From assembly GCF_036174265.1 (NCBI RefSeq), contig NZ_CP108055.1, positions 8,618,001 through 8,682,000 on the forward strand: a stretch of DNA of 64,000 nucleotides. The letters run 5' to 3'. Both the position numbers and the translations under genes were made by a program. Each line of letters starts with the position of its first letter. Within the stretch, counting starts at the first letter, position 1. This document shows positions 8,691 to 16,412 of this stretch, one piece after another. The DNA is from Streptomyces sp. NBC_00285. GTDB lineage: Bacteria; Actinomycetota; Actinomycetes; Streptomycetales; Streptomycetaceae. Below the pieces are notes generated by a model. The model saw only the letters and a program-made list of their open reading frames with translations. It searched no databases and was not told the origin of the DNA.

Positions 8691-9041
8691 CTATGCGACG
8701 TTGCGGTCGACGTACTCGTACACCACCCCGTCCGGATGCATCACGAGCAGATTGCGGCCCGCCGGCGTGGGGACCGGGCCCACGATGATGCGGGCGCCCA
8801 GCTCGTCGAGCACCTGACGGGCCTCGTCGACGTCCTTCACGGCGATGGTCGCCGCGACCTTGCGCAGCACCTCAAGCTCCGACTCGGGCCCGCTCATCAG
8901 CAGGAAGCAGCCCACCGCGGCCACCTGGACGCCGGCCCGCTCGAAACGGAGGGCTTTCGTGCCCGTCAGTCGTTCGTAGAAGACGACCGCGCTCTCCAGG
9001 TCGTCGACGCAGACGCGCAGCGTGGTTCCCAGAATCTCCAT
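8691..9041 (-). CDS. VOC (glyoxalase/dioxygenase fold) family protein
   Basis: The protein has 116 residues and shows two beta-alpha-beta-beta-beta modules beginning ILGTTLRVCVDDLESAVVFYERLTG and ending NLLVMHPDGVVYEYVDRN. VOC proteins include glyoxalases, ring-cleavage dioxygenases and antibiotic-binding proteins. The metal-ligand pattern is not complete enough to say which, so it may be a binding protein. It starts about 140 bases from the divergent holin-type gene. A TAGGCT -10-like hexamer lies just before the start on the minus strand. Confidence 0.8.
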   Translation of the reverse strand: MEILGTTLRVCVDDLESAVVFYERLTGTKALRFERAGVQVAAVGCFLLMSGPESELEVLRKVAATIAVKDVDEARQVLDELGARIIVGPVPTPAGRNLLVMHPDGVVYEYVDRNVA

Positions 9042-9149
9042 GCCGACGAGCCTAGTTCGGGCGGCCGGGCCGGGCAGATCGTTTCACGCGATCCTCCCGA
9101 CCCGGCCACGGGTGCGCGCGGGCGCACGGCACGAGCGGTTCCGGACGGC

Positions 9150-9174
9150 GTTATGCGCACAGGCGCGCGGGTAC
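9150..9174 (+). promoter_or_regulatory. Possible SigB-type promoter for the holin-family gene
   Basis: GTTA (9150-9153), 15 bases, then GGGTAC (9169-9174) nearly fits the actinomycete SigB consensus GNNT-N14-16-GGGTAC/T. The fourth base is A, not T. The -10 ends nine bases before the ATG at 9184, implying an almost leaderless mRNA. Confidence 0.35.
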
Positions 9175-9183
9175 CCGGCGGGC

Positions 9184-9648
9184 ATGGAGCGCTTGGATCA
9201 CCTGGAGCATCTGGACAAGCATCTGGTCGACGAGCTGGCGCAGGTGGCGCGAGAGACCGTGCGGGAGGAGCTGCGCGAGCAGACGCGCAAGCAGCGCCGT
9301 AAGGCCGTGCTGTACGCCGCGTCCGGCGCCGTCGCCCTGTACGCGGGCGCGGCCCTGGCACTCGCCGTGGGCCTCGCACTCGCCCTCGGGCTGCCCGACT
9401 GGGCCGCCGCGCTGATCACCGGCGCGATCCTGGGCGTCGTGGCCTATGTGCTGCGCGGCGCGGCCAGGCCCTCCGCGCATCGGCCGACGGCCGGCCGGGA
9501 GGCCGACGCCGCGGCAGGCCGCGGCGCTGACGGCACGGCACCGGAGAACGCGCCGTACCCGCCCATGCCGCCGGTCGCCCCACCGGTCCCCGGCACGGCA
9601 CCCACGCAGGCCGGGAACGACCCCGAGCAGCCGCACCACCGGGCGTGA
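9184..9648 (+). CDS. Phage-holin-family membrane protein (Holin-X, superfamily III)
   Basis: The ATG at 9184 gives 154 residues. Residues 1-40 are a charged amphipathic helix (MERLDHLEHLDKHLVDELAQ), residues about 43-66 and 70-92 are two membrane helices rich in Ala and Leu, and the last 60 residues are disordered and Pro-rich. This is the actinobacterial Holin-X/DUF1469 layout. These chromosomal proteins are not lysis holins. They recur next to stress genes and probably act in envelope homeostasis. The gene is followed seven bases later by the SDR relic, so both may share a transcript. Confidence 0.75.
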   Translation: MERLDHLEHLDKHLVDELAQVARETVREELREQTRKQRRKAVLYAASGAVALYAGAALALAVGLALALGLPDWAAALITGAILGVVAYVLRGAARPSAHRPTAGREADAAAGRGADGTAPENAPYPPMPPVAPPVPGTAPTQAGNDPEQPHHRA

Positions 9649-9654
9649 GACGAG

Positions 9655-10047
9655 GTGCCCGACGCAGGGAAGGAACCAGAGGTGAGGGACGGCAAGGTCG
9701 TGGTGGTGACCGGAGCCACCGGCGGCGTGGGGCGGGCCACGGCCCGGGCCTTCGCCGAGAAGGGTGCCCGCGTCGCCCTGCCGGCCCGGGGACGCGAAGG
9801 TCTCGCGGCAGCCGCCGGCGATGTCCGGCAGGCCGGCGGCGAGGCCCTCGTCGGCCCCGGGAACCTGTGGGCTCCCGTGGACGGACCGCACGGGCGGGAC
9901 TTCGGGGCGCACGGACGGTTCGACGGGGAAGCCGTGTCGTCCAGCCCGCAGGACTGGATGTCCCGGAACCGCAATCGCGTGCTCGCGGCGGCCGCAGCCG
10001 GTGGGCTCGGCGCCGCGGTGACCGCCCGGCTGCGCCGACGGGGCTGA
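9655..10047 (+). pseudogene. SDR oxidoreductase reduced to its N- and C-terminal ends
   Basis: A GTG-started frame of 130 residues begins as a normal short-chain dehydrogenase: the NAD(P)-binding motif TGATGGVG at about 18-25, then the first two beta-alpha units to about residue 63. It then jumps to a C-terminal tail (PVDGPHGRDFGAHGRFD, SPQDWMSRNRNRVL, a hydrophobic AAAAAGGLGAAV helix) that I recognise as the end of a roughly 330-residue streptomycete SDR subfamily. The central catalytic part, including YxxxK, is missing. The frame is open throughout, so the deletion (near base 9853) kept the frame. It cannot be an active dehydrogenase. A small remaining function is possible but unlikely. Confidence 0.7.
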
Positions 10048-10065
10048 AACAGCCCACCTCATGAC

Positions 10066-10105
10066 GGGGGGAGCACCGGTGGTCGAGCCACCCGGTGCTC
10101 CCCCC
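10066..10105. terminator. Bidirectional hairpin terminator
   Basis: A 17-base arm at 10066-10082 (GGGGGGAGCACCGGTGG) pairs with an 18-base arm at 10088-10105 with a single bulge, leaving a 5-base loop. It lies between the 3' ends of two convergent genes (stops at 10047 and 10118), so it can end transcripts from both sides. There is no T-run, as is common in Streptomyces. Confidence 0.75.
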
Positions 10106-10117
10106 GAGTCTCACCGT

Positions 10118-11077
10118 TCACCCCTGCTGGAGCTGGGGCAGCACCTTCGTCCGGTAGAAGTCGAAGAACCCGCGCTGGTCCGGGCCGATCTGGTTGACGT
10201 AGACACGGTCGAAGCCCGCGTCGGCGAAGGCGCTCAGCGCGCGGACGTGCTCGTCGACGTCGTCCCCGCACACCGACTTCTCGGTCACCATCTCCTCGGT
10301 GACCAGCGGCTCCAACTGCTCGAAGTGACGGGGCGAGGGCAGGATCTGAGCCATCTCACCGGGCAGGAACTGGTTGAACCACAGCTTGCGGACCGTACGG
10401 ACGCATTCCTCGCGGTCCGTGCCGTAGCAGACCTTCGTCCCGCCGCTCACCGGCTTCCCGGCCCCGCCGCCCTTGCGGAACTGCTCGACCATCGACTCCT
10501 CCGGCATCATCGTGATGTAGCCGTCGCCGACCCGGGACGCCAGTGCCGTCGCCGCCGGCCCGAAGCCGGATATGTCGATGGGGACGGGCTCGTCGGGAAC
10601 CGTGTAGAGGCGGGCGTTCTCCACCGTGTAGTGCGTGCCGTGATGGTTGACCTCCTCACCCGTGAAGAGGCGGCGCATCACCTGGATCGACTCCTCCAGC
10701 ATCTCCAGCCGGATGTGCGCGGGCGGCCAGACATGGCCGAGGACATGCTCGTTGAGGGCCTCGCCGGAGCCGACGCCCAGCCGGAAGCGGCCGTTCGTCA
10801 TCACGGCCGAGGTGGCCGCGGCCTGCGCCACCACCGCCGGGTGCATCCGTACGGTCGGGCAGGTCACGGCCGTCTCGATGGGCAGGGAGACCGCCTCCGA
10901 CAGCGCGCCGATCACCGACCACACGAAGGGGCTCTGGCCCTGCGCGTCGTTCCACGGGTGGTAGTGGTCGGAGATCCACAGCGAGCGGAAGCCGGCCTGT
11001 TCGGCCATCCGGGCCTGTTCGACCAGCTCCGCGGGACCGAACTCCTCGCACGACAGGAAATAGCCGTATTCGGGCAT
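10118..11077 (-). CDS. F420-dependent LLM-class oxidoreductase
   Basis: I start the gene at the ATG at 11077 (MPEYGYFLSCEEF), behind GGAGGTG, for 319 residues. The long upstream extension of the frame lacks a start signal. The TIM-barrel luciferase-like pattern is clear: WISDHYHPWND near 36-46, TAVTCPTVRMHPAVVAQAAAT, RFRLGVGSGEALNEHV and a late FDRVYVNQIGPDQ. It resembles the F420-dependent G6PDH-like group (TIGR03557). Such enzymes move hydride between F420 and an organic substrate, often in redox-stress defence. A strong SigB-type promoter match lies 45 bases upstream. Confidence 0.88.
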   Translation of the reverse strand: MPEYGYFLSCEEFGPAELVEQARMAEQAGFRSLWISDHYHPWNDAQGQSPFVWSVIGALSEAVSLPIETAVTCPTVRMHPAVVAQAAATSAVMTNGRFRLGVGSGEALNEHVLGHVWPPAHIRLEMLEESIQVMRRLFTGEEVNHHGTHYTVENARLYTVPDEPVPIDISGFGPAATALASRVGDGYITMMPEESMVEQFRKGGGAGKPVSGGTKVCYGTDREECVRTVRKLWFNQFLPGEMAQILPSPRHFEQLEPLVTEEMVTEKSVCGDDVDEHVRALSAFADAGFDRVYVNQIGPDQRGFFDFYRTKVLPQLQQG

Positions 11078-11121
11078 GGGGGGCACCTCCGGCGGCTTGC
11101 TGGGCAGTGGGCCAGGTCCGG

Positions 11122-11145
11122 GTACCCGACGACCCGTGCGGAAAC
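11122..11145 (-). promoter_or_regulatory. SigB-type promoter for the F420 oxidoreductase
   Basis: On the minus strand, GTTT (11145-11142), exactly 14 bases, then GGGTAC (11127-11122) matches the published Streptomyces SigB consensus GNNT-N14-16-GGGTAC/T at every fixed position. It lies 45 bases before the ATG at 11077, leaving a leader with room for the GGAGGTG ribosome site. Confidence 0.65.
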
Positions 11146-11149
11146 CGGC

Positions 11150-11173
11150 GTTTGGGCGCCCTGGCCAGGGGGA
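11150..11173 (+). promoter_or_regulatory. Weak divergent SigB-like promoter
   Basis: GTTT (11150-11153), 14 bases, GGGGGA (11168-11173). The -35 and spacing fit but the -10 lacks TAC. It starts five bases from the opposite-strand promoter and points at the GTG at 11217, so the pair may be a divergent control region. Confidence 0.3.
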
Positions 11174-11290
11174 CGCGGAAGGCTCCCGAGGTACGCAACA
11201 GCCCCGGAGGCGAACCGTGAGTCGACCCCGCATCGTGATCGTCGGTTCCGGCTTCGCCGGGTACCGGACGGCCAAGGAACTGTCCCGTGA

Positions 11291-11380
11291 GCGGCCTGAG
11301 GCGGGGAACCCTGCGGGTCGGCGGCCTGAAGGTGGGAAGTCTGCGGACGGGCGGTCCGAGGCGGAGAACCCCACAGCCGA
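11291..11380 (+). repeat. Three imperfect 30-bp tandem repeats (coding)
   Basis: Units start at 11291, 11321 and 11351, each opening GCGGCCTGAGG or close to it. They encode the decapeptides RPEAGNPAGR, RPEGGKSADG and RSEAENPTAE. The units stay in frame and have diverged, showing expansion inside the coding frame of the truncated oxidoreductase. Confidence 0.65.
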
Positions 11381-11480
11381 GCAGGCCGATCCGCCGGAGC
11401 TGACGGTCGCCGGGGCGAGTGCCGGCGAGGCCGTGATCGCGGAAGCCAAGGCGCGCGAGGCGGCCCAGGGGAAGCAGCCC

Positions 11481-11564
11481 GCGAAAAGCGGGCCTGGTGG
11501 TGAGCCGGCGAAGAGTCAGCGCGGTGGTGAACCGGCGAAAAGCCGACCCGCCCCCGAGTCCGGG
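11481..11564 (+). repeat. 27/30-bp tandem repeats (coding)
   Basis: Units at 11481-11507, 11508-11534 and 11535-11564 begin GCGAAAAG or GCGAAGAG and encode AKSGPGGEP, AKSQRGGEP and AKSRPAPESG. A shorter, partly matching unit (ESRPAPEP) follows. They form a basic, Pro-rich disordered tail. Confidence 0.65.
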
Positions 11565-11698
11565 GAAAGCCGACCCGCCCCCGAACCCGTCCGGAACCGG
11601 CCCAGCCCCCGCCCCGCCAAGAACCACCCCGGCGGTGAGCCGCGGAAATCCCTCGGCGCCGCCAAGCACACTGACGCGGATTCCGCGGAAGGAGACTC

Positions 11699-13555
11699 AT
11701 GAACACCGGTGAACTCGTCGAACTGGCCCAGCAGTTGCGCGTGGACAGCGTGCGCGCCTCCGCAGCTGCCGGGTCCGGGCACCCGACCTCCTCGATGTCC
11801 GCGGCGGACCTGATGGCCGTACTGCTCGCGAACCACTTCCGTTACGACTTCGACCGCCCCGAACACCCCGGCAACGACCGCTTCGTGCTGTCCAAGGGCC
11901 ATGCCTCGCCGCTGCTGTACGCCGCCTACAAGGCGGCCGGTGCCATCGACGACGAGGAACTGTTGACGTTCCGCAAGATCGGCAGCCGTCTCGAAGGGCA
12001 CCCGACCCCGCGGAGGCTGCCGTGGGTCGAGACGGCGACCGGATCGCTCGGCCAGGGACTGCCGGTCGGCGTCGGGATCGCGCTGTCCGGGAAGCGGCTG
12101 GACCGTACCGGCTACCGGGTGTGGGTCCTCACCGGTGACAGCGAGCTGGCCGAGGGCTCCGTCTGGGAGGCCGCCGAACACGCCGGCCACGAGCACCTGG
12201 ACAACCTCACCGCGATCGTCGACGTGAACCGGCTCGGCCAGCGCGGCGCCACCCGGCACGGCCATGACCTCGACGCCTACGCCCGCCGTTTCCAGGCCTT
12301 CGGCTGGCACACCGTCGAGGTCGACGGACACGACGTGGACGCGATCGAGCGCGCGTACGGGGAGGCGGAGTCCACCAAGGGCCAGCCCACCGTGATCATC
12401 GCCCGCACCCTCAAGGGCAAGGGCGTCGCCGACATCGAGGACCGCGAGGGACTGCACGGCAAGCCGCTGAAGAACGCCGACGACGCGATCGAGGAGCTCG
12501 GCGGCGTCCGGGACCTCCGCGTCCAGGTGCACGAGCCGCAGGCGGCCCGCATGCTGCACGCCGTACGCACCGGGCACCTCGAACTGCCCAGGTGGGACAA
12601 GGGATCCGAGGAGGAGGGCGTCGCCACCCGCGACGCGTACGGTCAGGCGCTCGCCGCCCTCGGCACCGGACGCGGTGACGTCGTCGCCCTCGACGGCGAG
12701 GTCGGCGACTCCACGCGCACCGAGTTCTTCGCCAAGGAGCACCCCGACCGCTACTTCGAGTGCTACATCGCCGAGCAGCAGATGGTCGCGGCCGCCGTCG
12801 GACTCGCCGCGCGCGGCTGGGTGCCGTACGCCACCACCTTCGCGGCCTTCCTCACCCGCGCCCACGACTTCGTGCGCATGGCCTCCATCAGCGGGGCCGG
12901 CATCAACCTGGTCGGCTCGCACGCGGGCGTCGCCATCGGGCAGGACGGGCCCAGCCAGATGGGTCTGGAGGACCTGGCGATGATGCGGGCGGTGTACGGC
13001 TCGACCGTGCTGTACCCGTGCGACGCCAACCAGACCGCCCACCTGGTCGCCGCCATGGCGGACCTGGACGGCGTCCGCTATCTGCGCACCAACCGAGGCG
13101 AGAGCCCGGTGATCTACGGGCCCGAGGAGGAGTTCCCGATCGGCGGCAGCAAGGTGCTGCGATCCTCCGCACGCGACCGGATGACCGTCGTCGCGGCGGG
13201 CGTCACCGTGCACGAGGCCCTGAAGGCCGCCGACGCCCTCGACCGTGAGGGCATCCAGGTGCGGGTCATCGACCTGTACTCGGTCAAGCCCGTGGACCGC
13301 GACACCCTCCGGCAGGCCGCCGAGGACACCGGCTGCCTCATGACCGTGGAGGACCACCACGAGGAGGGCGGCCTCGGCGACGCCGTCCTCGACGCGTTCT
13401 GCGATGGCCGGCCCGTACCCCGGCTGGTGCGCCTGGCCGTCCGTACGATGCCGGGCTCGGCCTCGCCCGACGAGCAGCTGCACGCCGCGGGCATCGACGC
13501 CGAGTCGATCGCCACCGCCGGCCGGCTTCTGGTGGAACAGTCGGTCACCCCGTGA
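11699..13555 (+). CDS. Transketolase
   Basis: The protein has 618 residues, near normal transketolase length, starting at an ATG that overlaps the previous stop as ATGA behind AAGGAG. The thiamine-diphosphate motif GDSELAEGS...VDVNRLGQ, the N-terminal AAAGSGHPTSSMS with the substrate/TPP histidine, and the pyrimidine-binding YIAEQQMVAAAVGLA are all present. It moves two-carbon units between sugar phosphates in the pentose phosphate pathway. It is probably a second, stress-associated copy, because its neighbours are not the usual transaldolase/G6PDH genes. The stop overlaps the GTG of the LigD-type gene. Confidence 0.92.
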   Translation: MNTGELVELAQQLRVDSVRASAAAGSGHPTSSMSAADLMAVLLANHFRYDFDRPEHPGNDRFVLSKGHASPLLYAAYKAAGAIDDEELLTFRKIGSRLEGHPTPRRLPWVETATGSLGQGLPVGVGIALSGKRLDRTGYRVWVLTGDSELAEGSVWEAAEHAGHEHLDNLTAIVDVNRLGQRGATRHGHDLDAYARRFQAFGWHTVEVDGHDVDAIERAYGEAESTKGQPTVIIARTLKGKGVADIEDREGLHGKPLKNADDAIEELGGVRDLRVQVHEPQAARMLHAVRTGHLELPRWDKGSEEEGVATRDAYGQALAALGTGRGDVVALDGEVGDSTRTEFFAKEHPDRYFECYIAEQQMVAAAVGLAARGWVPYATTFAAFLTRAHDFVRMASISGAGINLVGSHAGVAIGQDGPSQMGLEDLAMMRAVYGSTVLYPCDANQTAHLVAAMADLDGVRYLRTNRGESPVIYGPEEEFPIGGSKVLRSSARDRMTVVAAGVTVHEALKAADALDREGIQVRVIDLYSVKPVDRDTLRQAAEDTGCLMTVEDHHEEGGLGDAVLDAFCDGRPVPRLVRLAVRTMPGSASPDEQLHAAGIDAESIATAGRLLVEQSVTP

Positions 13556-14457
13556 GCAACGGGGACGTGCGCACCGTACGGGCGGGGCGGCGCACCGTGG
13601 AGGTGCACCGGCCGGACAAGGTGCTCTTCCCCGGCGCCGACGGCGCGAAGGAGTACACCAAGGGCGATCTCGTCGACTACTACCGGTCCGTCGCGCCGTT
13701 CATGGTGCCGCAGTTGCGGGGCCGTCCGCTGATGCTGGAGCGGCATCCGGACGGCCTCGCCGGCCCCCGGTTCATGCAGAAGAACACCCCGGAGGGCTAC
13801 CCGGAGTGGATCAGCAGGGTCGAGGTGCCGAAGGAGGGCGGCACGGTCCGCCACACCGTCTGTGACGACAAGGCCACCCTCACCCTGCACCGCTGGCTGT
13901 CCCGGGCGGGGAGCGAGAACCACCCGGACCGGATGGTCTTCGACCTGGACCCGGCGGGGGACGACGACTTCGAGGCGGTCCGGGAGGCGGCGCGGCTGCT
14001 CGGGGAACTGCTCGACGAGCTGAAGCTGCCCTCGGCGCTGATGACCACCGGCTCCCGCGGGTTGCATGTGATCGTGCCCCTCGACGGCCGGCACGACTTC
14101 GACGAGGTCCGCGCGTTCGCCAAGGACGCCGCCGACACCCTGGTCGCAGGCCACCCCGACCTGCTCACCACCGCCGCCCGCAAGAAGGACCGCGGCGACC
14201 GTCTCTACCTCGACGTGCAGCGCAACGGCTATGCGCAGACCGCCGTCGCCCCGTTCGCCGTGCGTGCGAAACCCGGCGCCCCGGTGGCCACCCCGGTGGC
14301 CTGGTCCCAGCTGGACGATCCGGACCTGGACGCCCGCCGCTGGACCGTGGTCGACGCCGTCGAACAGGCCCGTACCCGTCCCTGGGCCGGAGTGCTGTCC
14401 AAGGGCCGGGCGCTGGGCCCGGCCCGGCGCAGGCTGAACGCGTTGATGTCCTACTGA
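13552..14457 (+). CDS. LigD-type polymerase/primase domain protein
   Basis: The protein has 301 residues from a GTG overlapping the transketolase stop. It matches the stand-alone polymerase domain of NHEJ ligase D: VEVHRPDKVLFPGADGAKEYTKGDLVDYYRSVAPFM at the N-terminus, the metal motif FDLDP (D131, D133), GSRGLHVIVPL and the late DRLYLDVQRNGYAQTAVAPFAVR. These enzymes fill and extend DNA ends with Ku, often adding ribonucleotides. Around residue 110 (CDDKATL-TLHRWLS) the usual segment of about eight residues (VYLAxQAC-like in homologues I recall) seems to be missing, so activity should not be assumed. No ligase or Ku gene is present here. Confidence 0.82.
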   Translation: MSNGDVRTVRAGRRTVEVHRPDKVLFPGADGAKEYTKGDLVDYYRSVAPFMVPQLRGRPLMLERHPDGLAGPRFMQKNTPEGYPEWISRVEVPKEGGTVRHTVCDDKATLTLHRWLSRAGSENHPDRMVFDLDPAGDDDFEAVREAARLLGELLDELKLPSALMTTGSRGLHVIVPLDGRHDFDEVRAFAKDAADTLVAGHPDLLTTAARKKDRGDRLYLDVQRNGYAQTAVAPFAVRAKPGAPVATPVAWSQLDDPDLDARRWTVVDAVEQARTRPWAGVLSKGRALGPARRRLNALMSY

Positions 14458-14501
14458 AGGTTTGGCCGACGGACGAGCGGCCACCCGCAGGGGGAGGTGC
14501 C

Positions 14502-14861
14502 ATGTCGAACACAAAGAACTCACCTGAACCACAGACTTCACAGGATTCCCCCAGAGGGAAAGAAAAGGACACGGAAGAGAACGTGGCGGACGAGCGGCGG
14601 CCCAAGCCGATGGAGGTGCTGCGCGAAGCGCGCGCCCAGCTCACGGAGCTCACCGGCATGACCGCCGAGAACGTCTCCTCCTTCGAACAGACCGAAGAGG
14701 GCTGGTCGTTGGAGGTGGAGGTCCTCGAACTCTCGCGGGTGCCCGACACGATGAGCCTGATGGCCAGCTACCAGGTCGAACTCGACCACGAGGGTCAGCT
14801 CACCGGCTATCGGCGCGTCCGTCGCTACGAACGCGGGCGGGCCGACGCACACCGTCGCTGA
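14502..14861 (+). CDS. gvpO: Gas vesicle protein GvpO
   Basis: The protein has 119 residues behind GGGGGAGGTG. The first 40 residues are polar and disordered. The rest is the GvpO domain: EVLREARAQLTELTGMTAENVSSFEQTEEGWSLEVEVLELSRVPDTMSLMASYQVELD, ending GYRRVRRYERG. GvpO is an accessory protein needed for gas-vesicle formation in haloarchaea and conserved in actinomycete clusters. It opens the operon 44 bases after the LigD-type gene. A 6-bp inverted repeat (14463-14468 with 14478-14483) in that gap could be part of the promoter or an operator. I see no SigB-type box. Confidence 0.9.
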   Translation: MSNTKNSPEPQTSQDSPRGKEKDTEENVADERRPKPMEVLREARAQLTELTGMTAENVSSFEQTEEGWSLEVEVLELSRVPDTMSLMASYQVELDHEGQLTGYRRVRRYERGRADAHRR

Positions 14862-14939
14862 CCGGCTGTGCCGTTCACGCCCGCCCACCGGTCCATCACA
14901 GACAAGTCATCAGCGCACAGACAAGGAGGTGCGGTCGAC

Positions 14940-15374
14940 ATGACCGTTGTCCCGGCCCAGCAGAGCGGTGGCGGAGGCGGCAGCAGTGGCCTCTACGACG
15001 TTCTGGAGCTAGTCCTCGACCGGGGTCTCGTGATCGACGCGTTCGTACGGGTCTCCCTGGTCGGCATCGAGATCCTGAAGATTGACATCCGTGTCGTCGT
15101 CGCGAGCGTCGACACCTATCTGCGCTTCGCCGAGGCCTGCAACCGGCTCGACCTGGAGGCCGGCCCGCACCGTGACCCCGGTCTGCCCGACCTCGTCGGC
15201 GAGATGACCGAGTCCGGCGCGCGCGGCAAGTCCAAGGGAGCGCTGTCGGGCGCCGCGGAGACGATCTCCGACGCCTTCAAGCAGTCGCGTGAGGAGTCCG
15301 AGAGCTCCGAGCGGCAGTCCAGGCCGCGGGCCCGCAAGGCCACGGCCACGCGCAGGAAGGAGGAGCAGGAGTGA
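14940..15374 (+). CDS. gvpA: Gas vesicle structural protein GvpA
   Basis: The ATG at 14940 follows a strong AAGGAGGTG site and gives 144 residues. Residues about 16-75 are the vesicle-wall domain: LYDVLELVLDRGLVIDAFVRVSLVGIEILKIDIRVVVASVDTYLRFAEACNRLD. GvpA from cyanobacteria is only about 70 residues. This protein adds a basic, Ser/Arg/Lys-rich tail of about 70 residues, as in other actinomycete GvpA proteins I know of. GvpA polymerises into the gas-permeable, water-excluding rib wall. The strong ribosome site fits a highly expressed structural protein. Confidence 0.9.
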   Translation: MTVVPAQQSGGGGGSSGLYDVLELVLDRGLVIDAFVRVSLVGIEILKIDIRVVVASVDTYLRFAEACNRLDLEAGPHRDPGLPDLVGEMTESGARGKSKGALSGAAETISDAFKQSREESESSERQSRPRARKATATRRKEEQE

Positions 15375-16141
15375 GCACCTACGTCTACGGCATCACCGCC
15401 GCCTCCCACCCCTCGCTGCCGGACGGCATGGCGGGTGTCGGCGAGCCGTCGCTCCCGGTGCGCGTGCTCAGGGCGGACGATCTGGCGGCCGTCGTCAGTG
15501 ACGCCCCCGAGGGGCTGCGGCCCAAGCGGCGGGACCTGCTCGCCCACCAGAACGTCCTGGCCGAGACGGGCGCCGGCGGTGTGGTGCTGCCCATGCGCTT
15601 CGGCAGCGTCGCCACGGACGACAGTGCCGTCACCGGGGTCCTGGAGGAACGCGCCGAGCACTACAAGGAGCGGCTCCGGGCCCTGGACGGCAGGGTCGAG
15701 TACAACATCAAGGCCACACACGACGAAGAGGCCGTGCTGCACCGGGTGATGTCCGACAACCCGGAGATCCGGTCCGTCACCGAGGCCAACCGGCAGGGCG
15801 GCGGCGGCACGTACGAGCAGCGGCTCAGGCTCGGCGAGATGGTCGTGGCCGCGGTCAAGGCCCGCGAGGCCGAGGACGCCACCGATGTGCGCAACACCCT
15901 GGAACCCGGCGCCGACGCCGTGAGCGTGGGCCCCGAGTCCAGCGGCTGGCTCGCCAACGTGTCCTTCCTGGTGCCCCGCGACTCGGCGGAGGACTTCCTG
16001 GCCACCGCGGAGCAGCTCCGTAAGAGCCACGCGCACCTCGAACTGCGGATCAACGGCCCGCTGCCGCCGTACAGCTTCGTGGAGCCGGGCCCGGAGCCGG
16101 CGGGTGCCGGGATCCGCTCCGACATGGGGGCCGAGGAGTGA
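15371..16141 (+). CDS. gvpF: Gas vesicle protein GvpF (GvpF/L family)
   Basis: The GTG overlaps the gvpA stop (GTGA). The 256-residue protein begins STYVYGITAASHPSLP, typical of GvpF/L, and contains LLAHQNVLAETGAGGVVLPMRFGSVATDD and a second, ferredoxin-like half ending LRINGPLPPYSFVE. GvpF is a minor vesicle or assembly protein thought to bind GvpA monomers and nucleate the wall. It is one of two GvpF/L paralogues in the operon. Confidence 0.9.
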   Translation: MSTYVYGITAASHPSLPDGMAGVGEPSLPVRVLRADDLAAVVSDAPEGLRPKRRDLLAHQNVLAETGAGGVVLPMRFGSVATDDSAVTGVLEERAEHYKERLRALDGRVEYNIKATHDEEAVLHRVMSDNPEIRSVTEANRQGGGGTYEQRLRLGEMVVAAVKAREAEDATDVRNTLEPGADAVSVGPESSGWLANVSFLVPRDSAEDFLATAEQLRKSHAHLELRINGPLPPYSFVEPGPEPAGAGIRSDMGAEE

Positions 16142-16148
16142 GGACGCG

Positions 16149-16412
16149 GTGGGACTCATAGGAGAGGTGCTGCTGCTGCCGTTCGCACCGGTACGCGGCA
16201 GCGCCTGGGTGATCCGACAGGTACTGAGTGAGGCGGAGCGCCTCTACTACGACCCGGCGGCCGTCCGGGCCGAACTTGCGCAATTGGAGGAGAGGTTGGA
16301 GGCGGGCGAGATCGACGAGGAGGAGTTCGACCGACAGGAGGACGAACTGCTCGACCGGTTGGAGATCGGCCTGCGCGGTGGCGCGGGGACTGGCGACGGG
16401 ACGACACGATGA
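16149..16412 (+). CDS. gvpG: Gas vesicle protein GvpG
   Basis: The GTG at 16149 gives 87 residues: GLIGEVLLLPFAPVRGSAWVIRQVLSEAERLYYDPAAVRAELAQLEERLEAGEIDEEEFDRQEDELLDRL. The leading hydrophobic PxxPxxG segment and the following acidic amphipathic helix with EAGEIDEEEF are the GvpG pattern. GvpG is a small assembly factor that interacts with other accessory Gvp proteins. The gene lies seven bases after gvpF and overlaps the start of gvpY. Confidence 0.9.
   Translation: MGLIGEVLLLPFAPVRGSAWVIRQVLSEAERLYYDPAAVRAELAQLEERLEAGEIDEEEFDRQEDELLDRLEIGLRGGAGTGDGTTR

Larger units (their letters stand above)
11217..11702 (+). pseudogene. NDH-2-type FAD-binding N-terminus fused to a tandem-repeat tail
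   Basis: The frame opens with GTG behind CGGAGG and begins SRPRIVIVGSGFAGYRTAKELS, the Rossmann FAD-binding start of a type II NADH dehydrogenase-like oxidoreductase. After about 23 residues all homology stops. The other 138 residues are low-complexity Pro/Glu/Lys/Ser sequence built from DNA tandem repeats (11291-11380 and 11481-11564), ending with stop TGA inside the ATGA shared with transketolase. The remaining roughly 400 residues of the oxidoreductase are absent. It is most likely an eroded gene kept open as a leader that couples translation to transketolase, but a new short disordered protein cannot be excluded. Confidence 0.6.

Noticed and set aside
9184..9648. Holin-family gene as a sign of prophage
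   Set aside because: No endolysin, capsid, tail, integrase or att-like repeat nearby. Chromosomal Holin-X proteins are common in actinomycetes.
11291..11564. Regularly spaced repeats considered as a CRISPR array
   Set aside because: The units are contiguous, imperfect, stay in one reading frame and have no unique spacers; no cas genes are nearby.
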